DNA of 64,000 nt from Marasmius tenuissimus (Eukaryota; Basidiomycota; Agaricomycetes; Agaricales; Marasmiaceae): the NCBI GenBank assembly GCA_029532415.1, contig JAQOTA010000069.1, positions 682,001-746,000 on the forward strand. Direction: 5' to 3'. A model generated the notes under the pieces. The model worked only from the letters and a program-made list of their open reading frames with translations. It made no database searches and was not told the DNA's origin. The position numbers and the translations under genes are program-made. Of this stretch, positions 35,601 to 46,422 are shown in pieces; the stretch's first letter is position 1; each line of letters starts with the position of its first letter.

Positions 35601-36299
35601 GTTTGGATACGCAGAAGCAAAGTGGGTGTGTGAGATGGTGCTGCAAGCTGCGAATGAGATGTACGGAGGAGGCGCCGGTGACGAGCCATTGCTGAGAGGG
35701 TCCTCTGTACGCATTGGACAAATGACTGGTCCGGAGGGGTCGGGGTGTTGGAATAAGTCGGAGCATTTTCCGATGATCTGTAGGACTTCGAAGCTTATGA
35801 AGGCGCTTCCGGATATTGATGGGGTAGGTCCTGATTGTTTGTACTGGGGTTTTGGACGCACGCTGATTTTTCTGTTCTTCTGTAGACACTCTCGTGGATA
35901 CCGGCGAACCGTGCAGCTGTGGTCATCCGTGACTTGCTGTTTGGTGAGAGGTTTCGTCCCTTTTATCACGTCGAAAACCCCGTTCGGCAGTCGTGGAAGG
36001 AAGTGCTTGGATATCTTTCGGTTTTACTCGCGGGCCCGCCTGGACTGGAGGAACCGCTCCCTCTGGTCTCGTTCTCGGAATGGATTGGACGGGTTGGTCG
36101 TTGTAGTGACGATCCTATTGAGAATCCTGCTTTGAAGATTATTAGATTCTTGGAAGAAGATTTTGTGAGGATGGCGTCGGGGAAGGTTGTTTTGGGTACT
36201 GAGCTTGCTTGTGAGGACTCGACGGCTTTGAAGGGGAGTGTACCTGTTGGACGGAGGCAGATGGAAGAGTATTGGGTGTATTGGCAGTCGAGGGGATAG
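32694..36299 (+). CDS. NRPS-like adenylate-forming reductase 1 (A-PCP-R)
   Basis: Multi-exon enzyme of roughly 1,100 residues. The adenylation domain has HSSGTTGLPKPI (formed across an intron at 33,366), NHWGATEIG across the intron near 33,910, and GRADDLIVLANGEK. The carrier domain has DFFEMGMDSLQATRL with the phosphopantetheine Ser. The thioester-reductase domain has the Rossmann motif LLTGSTGSLG and the Tyr-x3-Lys motif FGYAEAKWV. Such enzymes activate a carboxylic acid with ATP, load it on the carrier and release it as an aldehyde with NADPH. The start given is ATG 32,694. A 51-bp in-frame intron (32,579-32,629) could add an upstream exon from ATG 32,520 or 32,502 (MGRKNDGRPVILARM). The in-frame stretch near 33,035-33,080 is also an intron by comparison with the family. 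The stop is at 36,299. The substrate is unknown. Confidence 0.88.
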
Positions 36300-36757
36300 T
36301 TATAGATTTGATTTTTGAATGATGACAGGTTTAGATTCAACGAGTACTTGTGGGACGAGTATTCAGTCTTTCTCGTAGCCACCATAAAGACATTGCGAAT
36401 TGAGAAAAGATAGTTTGGAGTGTCGTCAAAAAGAGGTCGTGGTTTGAGAGTTCAACGTTCTATGAGACTATGGGGTAGCGATGGGGGTTTAGTTTTCTCC
36501 TACTCTTTGTACTTCCCCTGGCCCTTGACCTTGTCCCCGGCCTTCGGACTAACTTGCGCATAAGTTCCCTCATACCCAAGTGCCGCTTGATTTGGCTGTA
36601 AACACTGAGGCTAGAAGATCAAAGACCTCGGAGCAAACCACACAACAAACGAAGAGAAACGAAAATTCACACATGTACTATAAAATAGATTTACACCCAT
36701 ATACAAGAACACTTATTACAATCATACAATACCAATACCAATCACATCCCCGCTTCT
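36300..36757. other. Convergent spacer between the two reductases
   Basis: 458 bp holding the two 3' UTRs. No gene or repeat recognised. Confidence 0.55.
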
Positions 36758-39700
36758 TCAAAACCACTTCCCAACCCAATATCTCACCCAAGCTCTAACA
36801 TCCTCCCTCCCAATCGGAGGTGCGGATTTGAAATTCCCGCTGAGGGATTTGGCGTTTTCAATGATGAGGTCTTGGAGGTCTACAGCTTCGCCTTGGACTT
36901 GCGCGTTACGGTTGCGGTTCGAGGCGTCTGCGGTGGATTGGGAGCGGTAAAAGTGGAGAATTTTTACTGCCGGCTGTGTGCGGGGAAGTGGGGAGTTAGT
37001 TGGGAAAAGAAAGGGAGAGGGAGGCGAGACTTACGATCTTATCCAAGCCGACACTCGCACCGCCCGCAGCTTCTTCGGCTTTCTGCTCTAACGAACGGAA
37101 CCACTCGGTGTAGGGAACTATTGTGAGCTCTTTGTGTCCGTGGGTTTGTAGAGCGGCTTTGACCTCGAGGACGACGTCTGACCAACGGACGGGGTGGGGG
37201 TGAACGAGGTTGACGACCGACGGTGTGTGTGTTGGGTTGAGGCCGATGTCGAGGATGGTGGAGGAAACGGTGTGGGTGGGGATCCATGAGACGACCTGGC
37301 GAGAGGCTCGAGCGTCAGCAAAAGGAGAAAGAGTGGGGGGAGGGAGACAGAAGACAGACGCACCCCAACAGCATCAGGCAAAATACCCAATTCCAAACTC
37401 GACCTGACGAGTATCGGGAACCAATCCGTCTCTGACCAAGCTGATCCTGCGATTTGACCGATTCGGAAGGTCGTGCTGGGGAGTTTGCTGTTGGCTAGGA
37501 TCTACATTCGCGGGTGTCAGCGTCGGTCTCAACTTTAAAAAAAAGAAGGAAGGAAGGAAATAGACGTACCCGCTCACAAACATACTTGGCTTCACCGTAC
37601 CCACTACCGACGGCGTATTTCGCATCCATCGTTTTCTCTGGGAATCCACCGGTCTCGTTCCAAGAGTGAGCGGTACTTATTGAACTCGTGAATAAAAACT
37701 TGACTCCTCCTCCAACTTCGAGAGACCGAGCATGATCGATCAACCCACGGAGATCCCGGACGTTGTCTTCGAATCCCTCGAGGGAGAGGTTGAAATCGAG
37801 ATTCCAAGCGTTGTGGACGATGAGGCTTATATCCGTTGGGAGCGGGTCGACTCCGAGGGTTAGGTAAACGATTCGGTGGGAGTTGAGAGTGAGGAGGTGG
37901 GTGTCGAGGTTTTGGTCGTGGAATTTTTGGTGGTGTTTTGCGTGTGCGGAGGGTGGGGAGGAGCGGTTGAGAACGTAGATGGTTTGAGTGGAGGAGGGGT
38001 GAAGGAGGAGGTCGTGGAGGAGACGGGAGCCGAGGGAGCCGGTTGAGCCTGTGAGGAGGACGTTGGTGGTGGTGCTGGGTAGATCGGGCGGGGACATGAC
38101 GGTGTCTTCGTCGGTGAACCCGGTGGAGTACTTGGAGATCATGGCTTCCATCTTTTGGATGTGTTCTTCGACCTCGCTGTGCTCGCCGCTTTTGTCTTCC
38201 GTGTCGGAACAGACAAAATCGGCTAGAGCTCGGACATTCCGGTAGACGTATATCGTTCCTTGGTTGATCTTGCTCACTTTGCTTTGTCTATCCTGTGAGC
38301 CTCGCAAAGCACCGACGAGACGTAAACGGAGGATGGTAGCGCTCAGGGAATCGAATCCCCAATCGAATAGGTCGGTGGTTGGGTCTAGACGATGAGAGGA
38401 GGAGGGGATGATGTCGAACGCTTGGTCTATGATCCATTGTTCGACGTCGGGTGGGGTCCAGGTGGATGGGGGGTCGATGTGCCCAGATCCGGAGGAGGCG
38501 TTGGACTCGATTGTTTCGTAGCTAAGTAAAGAGGGGGGTTAGAGAGGGTAAAGGGGGATGTGAGGAGATGTGAGACGTACAGATCATCGATTTCACCCTC
38601 GTATTCTTTGATACTCATCTTTCGGATGACGGTATCTTTGGGTGTACGCGCGAGTGGACGGCCTTCTGAGGTGGAGATGATCATCTCTTTGTAAATCCTG
38701 CTGAATGCGGGTGCGATTGCGTTTGCTGCGTCGATTTGGGGCCTACCAAGGGGTTCAGAATGAGAGATACAACAAACAAGCGGGGAAAGGCACTCACCAA
38801 ACTGCGTTCCGAAGCTCTACGAGACTCATGTGGGTGGTGAGAGGTTCGATGAGGACACCTGGTTGGGGACGACCGTGACCGAATATGATGGCTCCTTTGA
38901 TGTGGGGGGACTCCATGATGATCTTTTCCATCGGACCTGGGACGGTTTTTTCACCGGAGGAGTGGATGAGGACGTCGTCGACTCGACCAACGAGTTTGAA
39001 GAGCCATCTAGAGTGGGTTGTTTGAGTATGAGGTAAAGTGGAAGAGAGGTATGATACGTACGGTTTGGTGGGGTGTCGTTCCCAGACGTCGTTTGTAGAG
39101 TACCCTTTGACGAGGTTGGTCTTTTCGTCGATGAGGGTGGTGGTTTTGTCTCCTTTGACCCAGCTGTCGACTTCGGTTGGTTCTTGTGGAGCGGTGCTGG
39201 TGAATTTCTGGGCAACATCTTCAGGAAGATTTGAGATGGCGGGGACATGGGTCTCTGTGTGTAACAAGACAATCTCCCCTCTGTTTGAACCACCTGCGTC
39301 TAGCCATCGAACGCCCACTCGGGATTCGTTGAACTCCATGTACTGCCATTCCTTCTCATCGCCAGGTCTCCCTCTCAGATGGTTGACCTGACCGAATTCG
39401 GTACCACCGTAGATCGTACGTAGCTGGACACCCTCACGAATGAGTGCATCGCCGGATTCGACGTCGAGTGGGCCACCGGTCAAGACGACGTATTCGAGTT
39501 TGGCGAGACGTTTGACGTCGGTGGGGTTTTTCGACCAGATTTGGAGGAAAGTGGGGAAGATCATTGTTGCGTTTGTGGAGGTACGTTCGAATGTGTCGAG
39601 TGTGTTTTCGGGAGTTGGCATCACGGGAAGATCCTTGGTTGGGTCGAAGACGGCTGGGGGGAGGATGCTGCCGCTGAAGGCACCGAAGAGAGGGTGGATG

Positions 39701-40506
39701 AGTTGCATAATGAGGGCGAGGGCGTGGAAGGCGGGGATGGCGAGGCCGCCGAGACGGATTTGGGTGCGGCGGCGGGTGGAGAGGGAATAGTGGTCTCGGA
39801 GTTCTCGGAGTGGGGGGAGGTTGGCGTAGGACCAGATACTGCGGTGCGTCAGAGGGATGGGTTTGGGGAAACCGGTTGAGCCGGAGGAGTGAATGTAGAT
39901 GGCCGTCGAATGGAAATCGGGTTTGGGAAGTGTAGGGTACTGCTTGAACCCGGGCAGGGAAGGTGGTTCGTGTGCGAGGTTGGGGTACAACTGAGAGAGG
40001 GAAGGAATTTCCTCGATGGTGACGTTGTAAGATGAGCCTTCTTGCTTGATGAATGCGTGCAAAGAGTCGATCAGTTCCTTGAGTGTGTGCTGGGTAACGA
40101 GCAGTCGATGGCAACCGGTCTTCTGGAGAAGGTTGAGGATTGCAGCTGGAGAATTGCGGGGCGAAATGTTAAGAGGAACGAGATTGGCCACCATCATTCC
40201 AATGTTCACACTCTGGTACACCAATGTGTCGCTGTTCGCAAGAAGGCCAATGACTTCTCCATCCCTCGAGTCGTTGGGGTCAGGTCGAATTGCCCAAGCG
40301 GCACGATGAGTAGCGCGACCAAACTCTGAGTATGATATCTCAGCGCAGCCGGTGATAGGAACGCTGTCATCTGGGTAGGCCCATATCGGTCTTGTGGGGT
40401 TGTGACGCCAATGGAAGTGAATCAGGTCCGGAAAGTGGTATCGTTTTTCGAGATCTGGGTGAACCGCGAGAGGCAGAGAGGAAAGATTAGGTGCTTGGAA
40501 AGACAT
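36758..40506 (-). CDS. NRPS-like adenylate-forming reductase 2 (A-PCP-R)
   Basis: The start at 40,506 gives MSFQAPNLSSLPLAVHPDLE. The long first exon holds the adenylation domain: YIHSSGSTGFPKPIPLTH, TIYGGTEFG, then, after an intron near 39,010-39,060, GRVDDVLIHSSGEK. The carrier domain has LFDWGFDSLSATIL. The reductase domain has LLTGSTGSLGSRLL, HNAWNLDFN and SGYGEAKYVCER. Further introns near 38,750, 38,550, 37,540, 37,330 and 37,000 lead to the last exon, ending REDVRAWVRYWVGKWF at TGA 36,758-36,760. The same reaction type as its convergent neighbour is expected (carboxylate to aldehyde), but the two differ clearly in sequence, so they are not a recent tandem copy and may use different acids. 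Confidence 0.88.
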
Positions 40507-41119
40507 GGCCGTTCTATGATTCTTCTATGAATTCGCTCATCTGGAGAGGTCGAGTATTTAAGCTGAGGAACGTGCGGGTAGTAACCGCCCGGCGAATGGG
40601 TCTTTGAATCGCATCGCCGTAGTGGTAGTTTCCCCAACTCTAACCGGCCGTCTTCTTGTGCGCGTCTTTTCAACTGTAGTGAATGTCAATTGACTATGCA
40701 CAGGATCGTATAATAGAGCGAAGATAGCTTGCCAGTGATGCGACAAGGCTATGAGCCGTGGCCCGTCATGCATAGCGGGAGGGCGATCCTTCATTTGACA
40801 TTCTCATTTTTCGTTGGGCCGCGGGTTTGTTACTGATCTTCGGCAAAATCAAGGGGAGATCGCGCATGAAAGTGTCCAGTGAGACACCGCTCTTCGTGAT
40901 TGCAATGGGCGTTGGGAATTGTGGGTCGTGCGCAGATGGTACCAGGCAGCTGGGCACTCATCCCAGCGGCCAGGTCTTTACCTAAGCTTCCCACACTCGG
41001 CATTCTCCGAAATTGCTTGTGCGCTTGAACTTCGAAATCGTCCTCCTTCCCCCGACTCTCTCTTGAGAGGAGGACTTTGTGACTGCTTGATCAATAAGCC
41101 GCGCAATATTTTAAAGCTA
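40507..41119. other. Reductase-2 promoter side; start of the repeat-rich zone
   Basis: No gene recognised. It should contain the reductase-2 promoter. From about 41,100 the sequence becomes repeat-like. Confidence 0.45.
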
Positions 41120-41408
41120 GTACTGTACTATTTCGAGATGTTCGACACGTCACAGGTCACAGGGGACCCCATTTTGTCAAATTGTCACACTCAGTCACAG
41201 GTCCCAGGCCAATGTGTCGAAAATTTCCGGTGGTCCGGACGTCACCTCAAATTGGGTCAAAACCCTTCCAAAAATGGCATTTTCAGCCAAATTCTGCCGA
41301 AATTTTCTTCTCGGTCACACCAGACTGACCCCAGTGTCCAAAAGTTGAAATGGAGATTTTTGTCACATGTCACACCCTGTGTCGAACATCTCAAAATGGT
41401 ACAGTACA
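41120..41408. mobile_element. MITE-like element with about 29-bp terminal inverted repeats
   Basis: The left end GTACTGTACYATTTYGAGAT (41,120 on) continues as GTTCGACAC. The same 29 bases appear inverted at 41,380-41,408 with two mismatches. The 289-bp interior is noncoding and rich in GTCACA/TGTGAC motifs in both orientations. No clear target duplication is visible. A further TGTACTGTAC lies just outside at about 41,424. Confidence 0.65.
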
Positions 41409-41788
41409 TGAGCTTCATCACGTGTACTGTACAATTCCGTAGCTTCGACCTGTTGAAACAAACCCCTTGTGGTTGGACTCTGTTGGAGTCTGTGCTGAGC
41501 AGCTGAGGTGCTCAAGGATGGATAGTGAGATGAAAGGGTTGAAAGTTAGAGTTGAACAAGAACTTGTAACTCGATTCATCATTTCCCTGAAGTTGAGGTT
41601 TTGATTGCACCATGAGTTAGTGTTGCCCATAGCTCAGCTTGGCTTGGCTTGGCTTGCCAGCTGAGCCATAGAATTGACTCGGCTTGTTTTCCTCAGCCTG
41701 CCCTTGTGGGCATAACTTGAGGGCTGGTGGGTTGGAACTCACATATGGGTCCCCTGAGTGCTACTGGACCATTCTAGATGGTTGTCAG

Positions 41789-42047
41789 TGTTGAATCCAG
41801 ACTCCCGGATGTATGGACTGTTGTATTGGGCCACATCTGTGCTTCAATCATTCTACTATGATCTATGCTATTTCCATACACTCCTGTTATAGTAGCTACA
41901 GCCACCTCTGTATAGTATATAAGTAGCTCTGTATCTACATGCAATACCAGCACTTTTACTACTCTCATTGCTGCCTCATAAGTCTACCTCCAGGTGAGCT
42001 AGTCTGTCCCATGCTGCCACTGCGTGGGCAGGACCTCTGCCTCAACA
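41789..42047 (+). mobile_element. Solo Copia-type LTR
   Basis: It begins TGTTGAATCC and ends GCCTCAACA (TGTTGA/TCAACA inverted ends). A TATA-like GTATATAAG lies at about 41,916. It is nearly the same sequence as the inverted LTR at 63,709-63,966. No polypurine tract precedes it and no primer-binding site follows it, so it is a solo copy. The flanking 5-mers (GTCAG / GGTTA) do not match, so the target duplication has been lost or rearranged. Confidence 0.75.
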
Positions 42048-42086
42048 GGTTACATCTGGAAACCTGTTTGGGCTCTGTAGTCGAGG

Positions 42087-43026
42087 CTCATCTACATAGC
42101 ACTACGTAGCACATGTAGTCTGTGTAGCAATTGCTACCACTACATAGTACTACGTAGCATCCGTCAAAAACTGATGTGCGTATTCTGTCAATTGGTTTCC
42201 ATTTGGCCAGCCTCAGAGTCCTCAGATGACCCATTTGGGCAACGGCACTGGGTATTGCCCGATTTCAATATCCGTTAAGCCAGGGAGGCTTATTTACCTT
42301 GAGTCATTTCAGCCAAGGTTTGTCCACCCTGAGGTCTTCAAGACAATCTTCTGCACTTGGCCGACTTTTGCTTGACTGCCGGAGCCCGAAATTAAGGCTA
42401 TAAGTAGTCGAGCGCTTTTGCCACCGACGCGCAGACCTCTTTCTTCCACCATACCGTCATGATCCACCCGCTTCCTCTGTCCTATAGCTACCCTTTCGGC
42501 CAACCTCTTGTCAAGTACTCTCAAGTAAAGTTCAAGTAAGTTGCCATTGTGTTCTCGGCTCAGCAATATCTATTTACATATTCCTTTGCAGAGGCAACTC
42601 TAATTAATCCCGGTGGGCCCTGGGGGGGGATGGATGACTTCTGAGTCGTGACTCGCTTTAGACTACCCTTTTGTTTACATACTTAGATACTCTCGCTCAC
42701 AGAGCTCATACCTTTGTCATCAGCGTAGTGTTTTCATGAATAAAATTGTGTGTATCAATCAACTTTAAACCCTGATGCAGCAAGGGGTGTGGAATTCCAA
42801 GGAAATATTTCACGCCAGTGCGAATTCCGTTCAGGGCACCTCAATTCATCTCCCAATTCAGTTTGGAATTCAGTACCGACAATTAGCACAAGATCTCGTT
42901 TCTGAGAGCGGGAAGACTCAAGTGAGCTTGTACTACAGGTGCTACATAGTACTATGTAGACCCTGGGCAACCTACAGGCACTATTTGACTATTTGTGCTA
43001 TGTAGCACTACGTAGTCAGCGAGGTT
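42087..43026. mobile_element. Candidate palindrome-ended DNA element
   Basis: The left end carries CTACATAGCACTACGTAGCAC (from about 42,090), cited here in part. The right end, near 42,995-43,015, reads GTGCTATGTAGCACTACGTA, which inverts to a similar string. Inside are related units, including a perfect 18-bp palindrome CTACATAGTACTATGTAG at 42,942-42,959. No coding capacity is seen. The ends and any target duplication are uncertain. Confidence 0.35.
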
Positions 43027-43304
43027 TTTTCAGATGTATGGGCCCTGGTGCCCTATCGATGTGCTCTGCAATGGCAAGCTCTCTAGGAAGTGCACCTTTA
43101 CTGAGTGCTGCCTATGATGATGCACTATTGTGGTTGTTGCGCTCAATAACCATCATGACTGCTTAATTGCTGTCATGATGGGCAGACTGTTAACACTGGT
43201 TCTGGACCTGTGTAGTCGACATCTTCATTGATGTTTGATGATGGTGGACAAGTCCTCAACAACAATTGATGGCTATCGCTGTTGACCATGCAGTGATTTC
43301 TTTT

Positions 43305-43690
43305 TGTTACGAATCTACCCACCATTCTTCACTTTTCCAGTCCCTTGGTCAACACCCCTTTGTTTCCACTTCTTTTCACACAGATACATGTCCCAGCATC
43401 ACTGTATGATCCCTGTTTCATTCTATGATGTTCCATATCATTCTTTCCTTGATACATTGCTACCTGTGTTCCCCACTGATGTGTACATGGTCCCCTTTGA
43501 TCAGATCCATAGATACATCATTTATCCCTTTACAGTTCATTCCCATGATCATTGTACAGCTTAGGACTGTCATATATACTCATGGTCAATTGTAGGTAGT
43601 TCCCCAGCTTGTCCATTTTGTCCATACCACTTGCCTAGCTTGTGCTATGTTGAGGGTATACTTGCTCAATAACTATTTCTTTCACCCTTG
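43305..43690 (+). mobile_element. Gypsy-like LTR fragment, inverted partner of 61,320-62,324
   Basis: It begins TGTTACGAATCTACCC. Blocks such as CATGTCCCAGCATC, TTCATTCCCATGATCATTGT and CTGTCATATATACTCATGGT recur in the same order on the minus strand at 62,324 down to about 61,340, where extra sequence separates them. The copy here is internally shorter. No gene is encoded. Confidence 0.5.
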
Positions 43691-46422
43691 ATCCCTAGTC
43701 TCAGATTGGATGGCCTGAGAGATTCCCAGTCACAGAGGCCGTTCATGACACTTTTATCATTGCCTATAATGATGAACCTATGCTGATCATTGTTTTATTA
43801 CTCCAGAATCTTAGCATTACCAACGGCTCAGTTCTAACTGCGGTTCAAGCGGTTCGAACTGGACCAGGACTGAACTGCTCAGTGAAATGGTTCCCTGCAG
43901 AGCTCGTGTAAAGTGCCACTCGCAGTGTATAATAAAATCTAACTTGTAGGTCAAATCCTCCCAACACTCAAGAGTGTAGCTGAAGGGTGTGGGAATTGGG
44001 GATTGGTGTTGATCATAGGTTCTGCTCTTAGCCAGACTCCAATAGTAGGATGATGGAAATCTGACTCAAGAAACTATCCAACTAAGGTAGCTGTGCCTCT
44101 GAAACCAGTTCAGAGGTCAAAAGTGGGGTTCGGAAGAGAGGTTTATAGGTTGTTTCGGGGAGTGTAGAGTTTGTTTGGTGCTTCGGAAGTGCATTCTTAG
44201 GCTTCAACCAGCTTCAGAACCACTTGAACAGCGAGGGGAAACAAGACAATCAAATCAAACAATGGCAATAAGACTCCAATCAAGTCTGTCAATAACCGAA
44301 GACCAACTGTCGACAGCGAACAATATCCTCAGCCCAATTAGCTTTGGAAGTTCAACAATAGCTCAGCCAGTCAAGTCGGTGTCGCAGACAAACAATGTAA
44401 AGTCTAGGTCAAGCAAGTGTTCAATGGACTTTCTAGGTTTGGGCAAACAAAGTTCTATTCCATTCTAATGTCTCTCCAGAAGTGCTCCTGAGTCAACTAA
44501 CTACCCAACAAGTGGAATAGCTTTGTCTCCTCTGAATACTAATTGTACGGATTGCTTGGGGATTCTTGATGAAAACCCCACTGCTTATATACTCTAGGAT
44601 GCTCTAATTCTACTGAATTGTACAAATATTGAATAAACCATGCTTCAGTGGCATAAACTACCTACTTTGGAATATACTTGGAGAGTTTTGTGTTTAATCT
44701 ACACTTTTGAACCCCAAAGTCAAAACCAACAATCTGCTTTGGAAGTAAAACCTCCAAGTGAACGAAAGATGTAACAGTAACGAATGGTCACAGTGAGCTG
44801 TCTGTGTGACAAGCGTGAGCTGAACCAAACACCAGCCTTGAGCCGAGAGAGCCGAGGGATACCGAGCCAGGGGCTGTCTAGGTGGATACACGGGAGCAAA
44901 CCAGTTTAGTTCCACCCGAATGAAAAACAAGATTGCCGTCGGAGGAATGGTAAGTAAGTAGAGTGAAAGCGGAGGGACTTGACTCGAGAGCCCTTGCTGA
45001 GAGTTGTGATAAAGTATGAGATGAAAGTTGAGAGATATAGAATTAATTGGAGGACGGTACGCAGGGATTTATGAAGGGAAATTGAAGAGAATACTTTCAG
45101 AAGACTGGAATAAAATGTGATGCTTGCTCACCGGCACAGAGAGATGGAAGAGTCCTTGTAGGAGCACTGAACTCCTTGAAGATACGAGCCGCCTTCTTGT
45201 TGTTGTCAAGCAACAGGAACGAGAGTGGCGGATGCAGGTGCCATAGATAGTAAGGTACTGAGATGATTGTAAAGGGGAGGAAGGTAGCCTGTCGACAGGG
45301 AGGCATGGGTGTGAATAAATATGACTAGATTCAGTGCAGCACAGATTATTATGTACGGAGTTGAGCTGGACGCACTTGAGCACGCTTGCCAAGAAGAGAT
45401 GAGCCAGTCACACACTTTCTGTTGACGTGTATCATGGGAGATTTGTGCACGGACCCTCTCTGCCACGTCAGCGTCTTTCTCGTCTTTTCTTTTCTTCCTC
45501 CCCAGCTAAAATTCTTTCGGAATGCTTTCCTACTGCACAGAAAGATGCGGCCAGACGCGGCCAAACCTCATAGACGCTACCAAGGCCTTAGGTTTGGTAT
45601 TTGTTTGGTTCATTGGTCCAGTTTGTTTACACTCTACCACCAGCTCATCTTTTACGCCCCCAACCACTTCAGATATCCTCAGGTCAACTACTCTTTCTTT
45701 TCAGCACTACCAGCATTAAAATTTGCATATCGGGATCCATTAACAACACATTGCTTGGACCTCGTACGTGATAAGCAAGGGACTTCGGAGGTGCTACCGG
45801 GTGGAAACCCTGACCCTGGTGGATGAAGCCGTGGCGGTACCTCTGAGTCTCCCTGCTCTCTCTGCAACCTGACAGTGAGTGGTCATACATTTCGTTCTCT
45901 AACCTCTCGGATGCTGAAAACTCTATCTGTTTACCAGTTTAGGTTACCTAAATGTGGGATACCAGGTCGTGAGTGGGCTCAATGCGGAATGGAAATGCTG
46001 GGTTGAGTTGCCTCACCCATTTGTTCGTATAATTTTCAGTACCCTGTCAATTGGCACTGTCCCTCGCGAGCTCTCGCTTCTTCCTCCGCAATGAAAACAC
46101 CACAACACAAGTAACATGCACACACAAACTTCCGAGTACCAATGGCCTCCATAGAGCTGTAAGTTTTGTCTTGCATTTTTTCCAGGCCGATGTCTTACTC
46201 TTCATTTGACAGGTGTTTCCATTCTTCAGGACGTTTGGTCTATCATGATCTACAAGGACCCCGAAGGAGCCTAAGGTCTGAATCAGGTATGTAAATGTTT
46301 TTGATTTTACATCATGGTGTTGTGACCACACGTTCATTTTATGTTCCTTTTACCTTATAAACATAGCAAGCCACAGGAAACCCCAGAAGCCCCACCCTTG
46401 TGCACACTGGTTCTCCTCCGAC
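43691..46422. other. Repeat-like noncoding region
   Basis: 2.7 kb without a recognised gene. A block near 43,830-43,905 (GCGGTTCGAACTGGACCAGG) resembles 58,733-58,790. A tract at 44,040-44,660 with CAGTTCAGAGGTCAAAAGTG and a TATA-like TTATATACTC near 44,585 has LTR-like features but no clear ends. The short frames in 45,000-45,900 have no family motifs. Confidence 0.4.
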
